A stretch of 54,426 bases of DNA from Gaetbulibacter sp. S0825 (lineage in GTDB: Bacteria; Bacteroidota; Bacteroidia; Flavobacteriales; Flavobacteriaceae). How positions within the stretch are numbered: position 1 is the stretch's first letter; each line of letters begins with the position of its first letter. Under the pieces are notes generated by a model that was not told the origin of the DNA, searched no databases, and saw only the letters and a program-made list of their open reading frames with translations. Shown in pieces: positions 33,614 to 40,532 of the stretch. Location of the stretch: the NCBI RefSeq assembly GCF_011777505.1, contig NZ_JAATJT010000004.1, positions 1 to 54,426 on the forward strand, in the 5' to 3' direction. A program made the translations under genes and the position numbers.

Positions 33614-34915
33614 CTATCTAAATGCGAATTCTTCGTCATAAATATTTTTGCTTGAAACATTTTTATGTTTTAACTGTTTTGTCATATTATCCTTTAAAGA
33701 ATTAGGACCACAAATTAAGTAGGCCTTATCTGTATAAGAATCTATTTCTAATTTTTCTGCTGTTAAATAACCTGATGCTTTAGAACTCCAAATTACAAAT
33801 TCGAATTTTGGGTTATCGTTTGAAATAGTTTGCAATTCTTCTTTGTAAGTCGCTTCTTTTTCATCGTTCACACACCAAAACAGTTTTACTTTATTTGGAT
33901 GTAAATCTCTAGCAAGTGATAAAAAAGGTGTGATTCCAATGCCACCAGCAATCCATATTTGGTCTTGTTCCTTTACATATTTTGAAGAAAAATGACCATA
34001 AGGTCCTTCAACTAAAGTTTGTTCACCAATAGATAACTTTTCATTGATGTTATTAGTGTAATCTCCTAAACCTTTAATTGTAATTCTTAAGTCATTGTCG
34101 TAAGGATGACTACTAATCGTGAATGGATGTTGTTCTCGTTTGCTAATGCTTGGAAATTTGAAGAAAGCAAATTGTCCAGCAGAATACTTCAATTTATCTT
34201 CATTCGTTTCCAATGTGATTTCTGTCATTCCATATCCTAAATTTTCAATAGCTTTAATCGTGTATTTTAAATTTTTATTAAAAAGACCAAACAGGAAAGC
34301 TCTATAAACCCAAGCAGCAATACCCAAAAAAGCCATTCCAAAAACATAAACTCTTGTAATTGGTAATTCTTGTATTAAACTTTTTACCATTAAACCGTGA
34401 ATTACAGCAAGAACATAGAAAACTCCCATTAATTTATGGATGTTTATCCATTTATGATAAGGGATTTTTCTTTTGAAAAATGGAACTGCTGAAAGGATAA
34501 CTCCAAGAATAATTAAAATGAAAGCATAAAATCCTAGCGGTTTCCCAGGATTAAATTCTACCAAATCCCTTGGAACTACTATGAAGTGTAACAACAATAA
34601 TACAACTGCTATTACACCAGAACGTCTATGAATTAGATACATTTTATCTAATCCACCAAATAATTTTTCTACCCATTTTGCTCGAGTCGCCATTAAGAAG
34701 TTAAAAGCAAAAACCGTAACCACCCAAGAAGAAAACACTTCTCCTAAAATTCGATGCGTATTTTTCCAAGACTCGTTGGTTAATTCTCCAAAGAGTAAGG
34801 TGTCTGATGACACTTCCATGAATGAGCCCTTATAAAAATATAAGTCTATAGCCCAAAAAATAAAGTGCATGCCAATGATGATCGGAAAGTATATTTCCTG
34901 TTTGAGCATTTTCAT
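33614..34915 (-). CDS. Ferric reductase-like transmembrane flavoprotein
   Basis: A 433-residue oxidoreductase. Residues 1-215 form a ferric-reductase-like membrane domain of six helices with paired haem-ligand His positions (LIHRRSGVIAVVLLLLHFIV and HKWINIHKLMGVFYVLAVIHG). Residues about 220-433 are a FAD/NAD(P)H module: GQFAFFKFP, HPFTISSHP for FAD, IAGGIGITPFLSLARDL and YLICGPNSLKDNM for NAD(P)H. It would carry electrons from NAD(P)H across the inner membrane, to ferric iron or another acceptor. It sits between a lipoprotein gene and DUF1772 in the AraC-led cassette. Confidence 0.85.
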   Translation of the reverse strand: MKMLKQEIYFPIIIGMHFIFWAIDLYFYKGSFMEVSSDTLLFGELTNESWKNTHRILGEVFSSWVVTVFAFNFLMATRAKWVEKLFGGLDKMYLIHRRSGVIAVVLLLLHFIVVPRDLVEFNPGKPLGFYAFILIILGVILSAVPFFKRKIPYHKWINIHKLMGVFYVLAVIHGLMVKSLIQELPITRVYVFGMAFLGIAAWVYRAFLFGLFNKNLKYTIKAIENLGYGMTEITLETNEDKLKYSAGQFAFFKFPSISKREQHPFTISSHPYDNDLRITIKGLGDYTNNINEKLSIGEQTLVEGPYGHFSSKYVKEQDQIWIAGGIGITPFLSLARDLHPNKVKLFWCVNDEKEATYKEELQTISNDNPKFEFVIWSSKASGYLTAEKLEIDSYTDKAYLICGPNSLKDNMTKQLKHKNVSSKNIYDEEFAFR

Positions 34916-34933
34916 AATAAACCTGTTTAAAAA

Positions 34934-35686
34934 TTAATTTTGCTCATATTTTGCCATCCAAAACACACCAACTTCATGAATTTTGTATGTGGCAATATTC
35001 TCTTTAAAAAATGGAAGTGATTCACATATAGCTTTTGCATCAGTCTCAGAATTAGCATTAGCATAAAAAACAAAATCGGTTTTGGAATTTGCTTTTTGAG
35101 TACCTTCAATATCAAAATAGACATTTTCTACTTTACCAGATTTCCATAATTCTAACATTTTATCGTTTTGTGCTTGAGTTAACTCATCTGTCGGCTTGCC
35201 AGTTGTTGTCCAAATGGTAACAAAAGATTTTGTCATGCCATTTTCATGAATAGTTTTATGTTTCCTGTCTAGCCATAATGTTCCAATAGGGAATAGTTTA
35301 TATGTTGCAATACCTTTTTTGACTACTGTTAAATTATTTAGAATGATTTCGGCTGATTTGTATGATTCAGCTTTTAATGAAAAAGAAATATTTGGAAAAT
35401 ATGAAAGTTTATCAACTTTCGAATCACTATTATAGTATGCATTTTCAACAATACCTTTTTTCCAAAGCGCAGTTAATTCATTAGATATATTTACAGAATT
35501 ATCTGAAACTAATTCTTCATCTGTTGTTGACCAATTCCAAACAACAGCATAGTTTTTGTTTCCAATTTCTGAAGTTTGAGAAGATGTTGATTCTACTGTT
35601 TCAGTTTCTGTCTTTGCTTCTTTTTTTGTGCCGTTGCAACTGAAAACAAGAAGACTTAGTGCTAAATAAATGATTGTGTGTCTCAT
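34934..35686 (-). CDS. Lipoprotein with two tandem dimeric-barrel-like repeats
   Basis: A 250-residue lipoprotein (hydrophobic residues 5-15, lipobox FSC with Cys17). After a Thr/Ser/Glu linker there are two related copies of about 100 residues, each starting YAVVWNWST- or FVTIWTTTG-like, then the E-L-LWKKGIVENAYY / ELWKSGKVENVYFD helix-strand, an F-A-A-S segment, and an IATYKLFPIGTLWL / IATYKIHEVGVFWM end. This is the ferredoxin-like fold of YCII/muconolactone-isomerase-like proteins fused in tandem. Ligand unknown; it may serve the neighbouring flavoprotein. Confidence 0.72.
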   Translation of the reverse strand: MRHTIIYLALSLLVFSCNGTKKEAKTETETVESTSSQTSEIGNKNYAVVWNWSTTDEELVSDNSVNISNELTALWKKGIVENAYYNSDSKVDKLSYFPNISFSLKAESYKSAEIILNNLTVVKKGIATYKLFPIGTLWLDRKHKTIHENGMTKSFVTIWTTTGKPTDELTQAQNDKMLELWKSGKVENVYFDIEGTQKANSKTDFVFYANANSETDAKAICESLPFFKENIATYKIHEVGVFWMAKYEQN

Positions 35687-35708
35687 AAGAAATAAATTTT
35701 TTACAAAT

Positions 35709-36467
35709 CTATTTCTTCGATATTCTTTTTAATTGTATAAAACGGTCGTTTTGTTGCTCGTGAAGAGATTTAGGTGTTTCTCCTGTATGTTTTTTAATTT
35801 CTCGGATGAAATGAGGTTGGTCAAAAAAACCATTTTCAGGATAAAACTCACCATTACGAATCTGAATATAGGATTGATAACACTTTTGAATATTTAAGTA
35901 TTTCTTTAAAGAAACACCTAAATACCTGTTTAGGTAGCGATTAATCTGTCTATTTGTCCAATAAATTTGATTAGAAACTTCAATTGCAGAAATATTTCCA
36001 TCCATTTTATCAAGCAATTGCGATAACCTAAGTTTATTTCCTTGTATTTCTTTTTTAGGTTTAATTGATAGAAGTTCCTTTTGCCATTGTTCGACAATAA
36101 TTTCAAAACTTGATAAGTCAAATTTGTCAATATTTAAATAACCTAAGTCCAGTTGATAAGTCTTTTGCAAAATTGAAGCAACCTCTCTATTTAGAAGAAA
36201 CTCTGGCGCCAGAATCTTTAATCTAACACCTACTGAAAAAGTATTTGGCGCGAATGAAAATTCTTTTTCATCTAGCCATAAACCAGTTATAAAATAAGCA
36301 ATAATTTTTTGATTTTTAATCAACATCACTATCTTAAAATAGCTGTCAGGAACAATGGTGATTTTTTCTACAGAATCACTATTGTTTTGATGCATCCAAA
36401 AAGAATGAACGAAGTCTTTTAATTCCGTTTTTGGTTGTATTTCTTGATATGTACTTTGTTCGTTCAT
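35709..36467 (-). CDS. AraC-family transcriptional regulator
   Basis: A 252-residue regulator. An N-terminal sensor domain of the DUF6597 type (LKDFVHSFWMHQN, IVPDSYFKIVML, FSVGVRLKILAPEFLL) and a C-terminal AraC HTH pair (ISAIEVSNQIYWTNRQINRYL and NGFFDQPHFIREIKKHTG). The frame can be extended to a TTG at 36479 inside the cassette core, but the ATG at 36467 is better placed. First gene of a four-gene cassette and probably the local regulator of the lipoprotein, flavoprotein and DUF1772 genes. Confidence 0.85.
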   Translation of the reverse strand: MNEQSTYQEIQPKTELKDFVHSFWMHQNNSDSVEKITIVPDSYFKIVMLIKNQKIIAYFITGLWLDEKEFSFAPNTFSVGVRLKILAPEFLLNREVASILQKTYQLDLGYLNIDKFDLSSFEIIVEQWQKELLSIKPKKEIQGNKLRLSQLLDKMDGNISAIEVSNQIYWTNRQINRYLNRYLGVSLKKYLNIQKCYQSYIQIRNGEFYPENGFFDQPHFIREIKKHTGETPKSLHEQQNDRFIQLKRISKK

Positions 36468-36477
36468 AATTGTACAC

Positions 36478-36605
36478 AACGGTTTTGGCTATGGTTTCGT
36501 TGCGGAATGGTTCGGCAGAACTATTCCGCCGTAAACCAAAGATAGCAAACACACAGGGAATTTCCGGGAGGAAATTCCGCCGCAATGAACTATAGCCGTT
36601 GTTGT
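36478..36605 (-). other. attC-like site N
   Basis: Arms GGCTATGGTTTCGTTGCGG and CCGCAATGAACTATAGCC, with two inner hairpins based on ATTCCGCC / GGCAGAAC and GGAATTTCC / GGAAATTCC. The private box GTTGTAAGTA at 36601-36610 pairs exactly with TACTTACAAC at 37292-37301. It closes the two-gene cassette 36590-37275. Confidence 0.85.
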
Positions 36606-37045
36606 AAGTAGTTTTTTCTTTCCGTTATTAATTCTGTTAATTTATTCAGTTTTATTTGGTCAATTTTTTCCCAATCAGCTTTGTCAAATTCTAACGTATT
36701 GAACTTTTTCAAACTCCTATACATTGGTAAAATCACAGACTCAAAATCTCCAGTCTGTTTATAAATCAGAATTCGATGTTCTGTTATTCCTCCACTTTTT
36801 GAAATATTCAGCTCAATTATTTTTCCGCTGGGTTTAAGTTCAAAGAAATAACATTCAGGTTCCATATTCCAGCATATTTCCGATTCAATGCTATTCAGCG
36901 CCAAAATAAGAGATTCGCAAAGTTTGTCAGTCGGATTTTCGGGTATTTTTGATACATTAAAATTCAGTTCAAAGTCGGAAGTTTTTAAACTTGTCGGTAA
37001 CCAACCATTTTTAGGAATTTCAAATATTAGTTTTAATTTGCTCAT
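36590..37045 (-). CDS. Hypothetical cassette protein
   Basis: A 151-residue soluble protein I do not recognise. It has a strand-rich N-terminal half (LKLIFEIPKNGWLPTSL, FELKPSGKIIELNISKSGG) and a helical end. The last residues LQQRL and the stop are read from the attC-like core of site N. It follows the small membrane protein gene by five bases, so the two form a two-gene cassette. Confidence 0.62.
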   Translation of the reverse strand: MSKLKLIFEIPKNGWLPTSLKTSDFELNFNVSKIPENPTDKLCESLILALNSIESEICWNMEPECYFFELKPSGKIIELNISKSGGITEHRILIYKQTGDFESVILPMYRSLKKFNTLEFDKADWEKIDQIKLNKLTELITERKNYLQQRL

Positions 37046-37050
37046 TCAGT

Positions 37051-37275
37051 TTAAAATTTAATTCCCAAAAGCACAATAAAAGCGAATATTACACAAATGA
37101 TGGAAAATACTTTGAAAAAGATTTTCATTCCTTTAAAAATTCCAGGTGCTTTCTCAATTAATTTAGGGTTATGTTTATTATGAAATTTTAATTGAAACTT
37201 TACAATTATTGGTCCAATGAACCAAAAAAGTAAAGCTGCGAAAACGAAAAATAATGTTGGTTTTAGATTGTCCAT
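37051..37275 (-). CDS. Hypothetical small membrane protein
   Basis: A 74-residue protein with two membrane helices, residues about 6-24 and 51-71, joined by a basic loop (KFQLKFHNKHNPKLIEK). Unknown family. First gene of a two-gene cassette. A TAATTTTG sequence at 37286-37293 on the minus strand matches the -7 consensus and may be a cassette promoter that overlaps the core. Confidence 0.55.
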   Translation of the reverse strand: MDNLKPTLFFVFAALLFWFIGPIIVKFQLKFHNKHNPKLIEKAPGIFKGMKIFFKVFSIICVIFAFIVLLGIKF

Positions 37276-37285
37276 TATTGTGTGT

Positions 37286-37293
37286 CAAAATTA
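37286..37293 (-). promoter_or_regulatory. Candidate cassette promoter, -7 element
   Basis: TAATTTTG on the minus strand, ten bases before the ATG at 37275, matches TAnnTTTG. It overlaps the private box of site O. No -33 TTG at normal spacing, so weak support. Confidence 0.35.
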
Positions 37294-37298
37294 CTTAC

Positions 37299-37426
37299 AA
37301 CGGTTTTGTATAAGATTAGTTGCGTGGTTTAGCAACGAATTTAGCAAATACAAACCGAATAGAAAATCCGCGAGGATTTTCGTAAGTAGGCTCGTACCAA
37401 GCAATTAATTTTATACGTTGTTGGCA
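37299..37426 (-). other. attC-like site O
   Basis: Arms GTATAAGATTAGTTGC and GCAATTAATTTTATAC, with a central hairpin GAAAATCC / GGATTTTC, nearly the same as J. The private box GTTGGCAAA at 37420-37428 pairs exactly with TTTGCCAAC at 38149-38157. It closes the cassette of gene 37442. Confidence 0.87.
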
Positions 37427-37441
37427 AATCGTATTTTATTT

Positions 37442-38134
37442 TCAATAGACAATTTCGGTTATTATTAATCGTTTTATGAAATAGTCATTTAAGTCAACTT
37501 TGGATTCTAGCATTTGTTTCGCAATAATAAATGGGTCAATAGTTCCTGCTGCTTCTCGTATGTCAAGATATCCAATCAAATAACGAGATTTGTTAGATAT
37601 CGAATTTAATGCTCTTGTATAACTTCCAACGTAATTTATATCAATCCAATTTTTTCGAGATTCGATTATAGAATCCTCATCTATCGGTTCTTTATATCTA
37701 AATGAAGATTCTGAAGTACTATATCCGAAAGTTCCGTCTGGCATTAAATATTTGCGTTTAATTTTTAACATTGGAACAGCACTATAACTCAAAGTCAATT
37801 TTTTTGGGTCACGTTCAATCCAAATTGAGTCAGGAACTCTATAAATTTCCAATCTTAAATCACTTTCTTTTAGATATTCTCTACTGCTTTTTGAAATCTC
37901 TTTCCAATATTCAGTTTTTCCATTTGATAATTCAGTCAAAAATTGTTTGTATGCGCCTTTCGTGTCTAAATTCGGATACTGTCTTTTTAGAAAGTCCGAC
38001 TCAAAGTCGTTCACAAGATAAGTCAGAGTTTCGCTGTTTTCTTTTCCTAAAATTTTTTCAAATTCCGCTATATCTTTTTCATTTGAACAACTAAAAGTCA
38101 GAAGTAAAATTATGATTAGATAGATGAATTTCAT
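37442..38134 (-). CDS. Hypothetical lipoprotein
   Basis: A 230-residue protein with a lipoprotein signal (hydrophobic residues 3-14, lipobox FSC with Cys16). The mature part is mixed helix and strand with many charged residues (DFESDFLKRQYPNLDTKGAY, TEYWKEISKSSREYL). No recognised domain. Single-gene cassette, probably envelope-located. Confidence 0.65.
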   Translation of the reverse strand: MKFIYLIIILLLTFSCSNEKDIAEFEKILGKENSETLTYLVNDFESDFLKRQYPNLDTKGAYKQFLTELSNGKTEYWKEISKSSREYLKESDLRLEIYRVPDSIWIERDPKKLTLSYSAVPMLKIKRKYLMPDGTFGYSTSESSFRYKEPIDEDSIIESRKNWIDINYVGSYTRALNSISNKSRYLIGYLDIREAAGTIDPFIIAKQMLESKVDLNDYFIKRLIITEIVY

Positions 38135-38154
38135 TGTTTGGTTATATGTTTGCC

Positions 38155-38278
38155 AACGGTTTGTGTATGGTTAGTTGCGGAAAATCAGTTATGATTTTCC
38201 GACGTACTCAAAAGTAATTAATTTCGAGTGAATTCCTGCGAAGGAATTCCGAAGCAATTAATTATACACGTTGTTGTG
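38155..38278 (-). other. attC-like site P
   Basis: Arms GTGTATGGTTAGTTGC and GCAATTAATTATACAC; two inner hairpins, GGAAAATC / GATTTTCC and GAATTCC / GGAATTC. The private box GTTGTGTGC at 38273-38281 pairs exactly with GCACACAAC at 39015-39023. It closes the PhyH cassette, the gene cassette nearest the recombinase. Confidence 0.87.
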
Positions 38279-39004
38279 TGCTGGCTTTTTTGTTTCATAA
38301 TGTTCTAGCCAAACCAACGGTTCGGTCAGATTATGTTTATTAAATTCTAAATGTATTACTCTTCTTTTCTTTCCGTTGGTAGTTCTGTTTGACGCGTGTA
38401 AAGTCAAAGGTTTCATTAACATTACTCCACCTCTTTCTACTTCACAGATAAATTCGTTTTCTAAATTCCATTCTTTCGAGTCGGTACGAACTATTCCAGA
38501 TAAGTGAGATTTAGGAATTACTTTTAGCGCTCCATTATTCCTGTCCGTTTTGTCCAAATGGATACGAATTGTTATTGTGTCTTCCAAAATTTCAATTGGT
38601 GGTTGAACTCCATATTGACCTTTTTTATACGTCCAATTAGAATAGTTTACCAATTCCGCTTTTTGGTTAACTGAAATGCTCAAATCTTGATGATAAGCAA
38701 CAAACCAATTAGATTCGTTAGGTTTGTCAAAATAGATTGCTTTGGTCAGAAAATATTCTGATTCGGAAAGTTCAGAAACCAATTCCGTCAGCTTTTCATT
38801 AAACAGCAAATCGGTCAATTCCGGTACATTTTTAATTAGCTGTCTAATTGCAAATAAATCTTTTGTTTTCAAAAACGAATTTCCATCTCGTTCAGCATTT
38901 TCAATACAAGCTAAAATTCCGTTTACTTCGTAGTCCGAATACAAGTCAGCTAATACGGAAAATCCATTTTCTTCAAGTTCTATTTTGTTTCTGGCGTAGT
39001 TCAT
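38258..39004 (-). CDS. Phytanoyl-CoA dioxygenase (PhyH) family protein
   Basis: A 248-residue Fe(II)/2-oxoglutarate dioxygenase. The iron-binding facial triad is visible as H105-x-D107 (AYHQDLSI) and H203 (TLHASNRT), and the 2-oxoglutarate arginine as GKKRRVIHLEF near 215. It would hydroxylate a small molecule; the substrate is not evident. The C-terminal residues NNVYN and the stop are supplied by the attC-like core of site P. It is the gene cassette closest to the recombinase and so, on integron logic, the most recently captured gene. Confidence 0.83.
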   Translation of the reverse strand: MNYARNKIELEENGFSVLADLYSDYEVNGILACIENAERDGNSFLKTKDLFAIRQLIKNVPELTDLLFNEKLTELVSELSESEYFLTKAIYFDKPNESNWFVAYHQDLSISVNQKAELVNYSNWTYKKGQYGVQPPIEILEDTITIRIHLDKTDRNNGALKVIPKSHLSGIVRTDSKEWNLENEFICEVERGGVMLMKPLTLHASNRTTNGKKRRVIHLEFNKHNLTEPLVWLEHYETKKPAHNNVYN

Positions 39005-39022
39005 TTTTCAGCTTGCACACAA

Positions 39023-39301
39023 CGCAGGGCTATGTGAAGCCACGTTTTGGATTTTAAAAGTAAGCAATTTATTGCATACTTTTAGAATACAAATTAAACG
39101 TGGACAGGTTGTATATAGCTATTGATATGTACAGTTTTCCTCGATGGCACTAAAATGTGAATATTAGTTATATACCTATCTCATACGCCGTATGCAATCT
39201 GACATAGCCCTGCGATGATGTACATATCTCAAGTTGTGGGAATTGGAGCGTAGCGACAATGTAGCAACTTGAGTTCACCTTTTGGTGAATTGTACATCAT
39301 C
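39023..39301 (-). repeat. 279-bp gene-less cassette, copy 4 (at the insertion point)
   Basis: Identical to the copies at 24994 and 29128. Its end at 39301 abuts a different flank from the other copies (ACGTAAATA instead of GGTTTTG), the candidate attI. It is thus the cassette in first position of the array. Confidence 0.85.
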
Positions 39302-39325
39302 ACGTAAATAAGTCTGTATTTACGT
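39302..39325. other. Candidate attI: inverted repeat beside recombinase gene
   Basis: A perfect 9-bp inverted repeat, ACGTAAATA and TATTTACGT separated by six bases, directly adjoins the first cassette. Its position between array and recombinase is that of attI, and the repeat could be a pair of recombinase arm sites. Experimental evidence is lacking. Confidence 0.55.
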
Positions 39326-39409
39326 AACTGTAAACTAATATAGTAATTATTTCAAAACCATTATTAATAATGCTACAAATAATAAAACTGTATCATGTAT
39401 TTTGTATAA

Positions 39410-39417
39410 CAAATTTA
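39410..39417 (-). promoter_or_regulatory. Candidate array promoter (Pc-like), -7 element
   Basis: TAAATTTG on the minus strand matches TAnnTTTG and points into the array from between the recombinase start and the candidate attI. No TTG at the usual distance. If active, it would transcribe the first cassettes. Confidence 0.4.
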
Positions 39418-39451
39418 TTATTTTTATAATGTTGTTATATAAAATACCTGT

Positions 39452-40519
39452 ATGAATTTTAAAAATTACACATTCGAAATAGCGACTCATAAAAATCAAA
39501 ACATCATCTTAGTAAAGTTTGATTTTGATCTTTCACTAAAAAACGAATTGCGACATCGTTTCCCTTCAGCTAAATGGAGCGCTACAAAAAAGTCATGGTA
39601 TTTGCCAGATTTACCTTCTGTACGAAAGGCTTTAAAATTAGCAGCAAAAAATACAGTTGCTAATAATGCAAAAGAAATTCATCCTGTAAACCAAAAAGCT
39701 TACCTAGACTTATACAAACGGTTAACCTTGAAAAAATATAGCTTAAGTACCAAGCGTATTTATCTCGCTGAGTTTTTACATTTACTTAAATTGCTTGATG
39801 ACTTTTATGTTGGTGATTTAACTCCTAAACGATTAAAGGATTATTTCCTTTATTGTATTCAAGTTGAAAAAATGAAAGAACGGAAAATGAATGGTAAAAT
39901 AAATGCCATAAAATTTTTCTTTGAACAAGTATTGCATAGACCCAAAATGTTTTTTGATATTCCCAGACCCAAAAAACCACTAACATTACCCAAAATGTTA
40001 AGTAAATCTGAAGTAAAAAAGCTTTTTAAAGTTACAAATAATTTAAAGCATAAAATTGCATTACAATTAGCCTATGGTATGGGTTTAAGAGTCTCTGAAG
40101 TGGTGAATTTAAAATTAAATGATATTGATAGTAAACGTATGGTTGTGCATGTAAGAGGTGCTAAAGGCAAAAAAGACCGTTATGTGCCATTGCCTAAAAG
40201 TATCTTACCTGGACTACGGGAATACTATATAGCTTATAAACCAGAAACTTACCTCCTAGAAGGACAATATGGAGGTGCTTACGCAAAATCGAGTTTACAG
40301 CAAGTATTTAAAAAAGCAATGAAAAAGGCAAATATTGATAAAGAGATTGGTATTCATGGCTTGCGTCATTCTTATGCTACACATCTTTTAGAATCTGGTG
40401 CAGATATGCGTTTTATACAAGAGTTACTGGGTCATAATTCGATAAAAACTACGCAAGTTTATACCAAGGTGACACCTCGAAGTATTTCTAAAATTAAAAG
40501 TCCTTTGGATTCTTTATAG
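39452..40519 (+). CDS. Tyrosine recombinase, probable cassette integrase
   Basis: A 355-residue tyrosine recombinase. The N-terminal residues 1-70 form an extra small domain (FPSAKWSATKKSWYLPDLPS), followed by a SAM-like core-binding domain (about 78-175) and the catalytic domain. Catalytic residues are R213 (MGLRVSEVV), the K240 region (GAKGKKDRYVP), H302 and R305 (IHGLRHSYATH), H328 (LGHNSIKTT) and Y337 (TQVYTKV). The C-terminal KSPLDSL resembles the end of IntI, but the stretch between the Lys and the HxxR box is only about 56 residues, with no room for the IntI-specific helix insertion. It is divergent from the cassette array. Role as its integrase is inference. Confidence 0.85.
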   Translation: MNFKNYTFEIATHKNQNIILVKFDFDLSLKNELRHRFPSAKWSATKKSWYLPDLPSVRKALKLAAKNTVANNAKEIHPVNQKAYLDLYKRLTLKKYSLSTKRIYLAEFLHLLKLLDDFYVGDLTPKRLKDYFLYCIQVEKMKERKMNGKINAIKFFFEQVLHRPKMFFDIPRPKKPLTLPKMLSKSEVKKLFKVTNNLKHKIALQLAYGMGLRVSEVVNLKLNDIDSKRMVVHVRGAKGKKDRYVPLPKSILPGLREYYIAYKPETYLLEGQYGGAYAKSSLQQVFKKAMKKANIDKEIGIHGLRHSYATHLLESGADMRFIQELLGHNSIKTTQVYTKVTPRSISKIKSPLDSL

Positions 40520-40532
40520 AAAAATCAAATAA

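Larger units (their letters stand above)
19786..40519. mobile_element. Integron-like gene-cassette array with divergent tyrosine recombinase
   Basis: About 15 gene cassettes, all genes on the minus strand, are separated by 15 imperfect palindromes of 105-130 bp. Read on the minus strand, each cassette starts with a core of the form G then TTG or TTA plus a private 6-7 bases, and its own palindrome begins with the reverse complement of that core. Ten cassettes keep an exact 9-11 bp match (for example TATGCCTAAC at 31872 and GTTAGGCATA at 29525). The recombinase gene at 39452-40519 points away from the array, as intI does. Four gene-less 279-bp cassettes are included. Assignment to an integron-like mechanism is inference from this layout; the recombinase appears not to carry the IntI-specific insertion. 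Confidence 0.8.

Noticed and set aside
19786-38278. The regularly spaced palindromes as a CRISPR array
   Set aside because: The units are 105-130 bp, separated by whole genes, and not identical; no cas genes are present.
24994-39301. The 279-bp repeat as an insertion sequence
   Set aside because: No transposase frame, no target-site duplication, and all four copies sit at the same core junction position.
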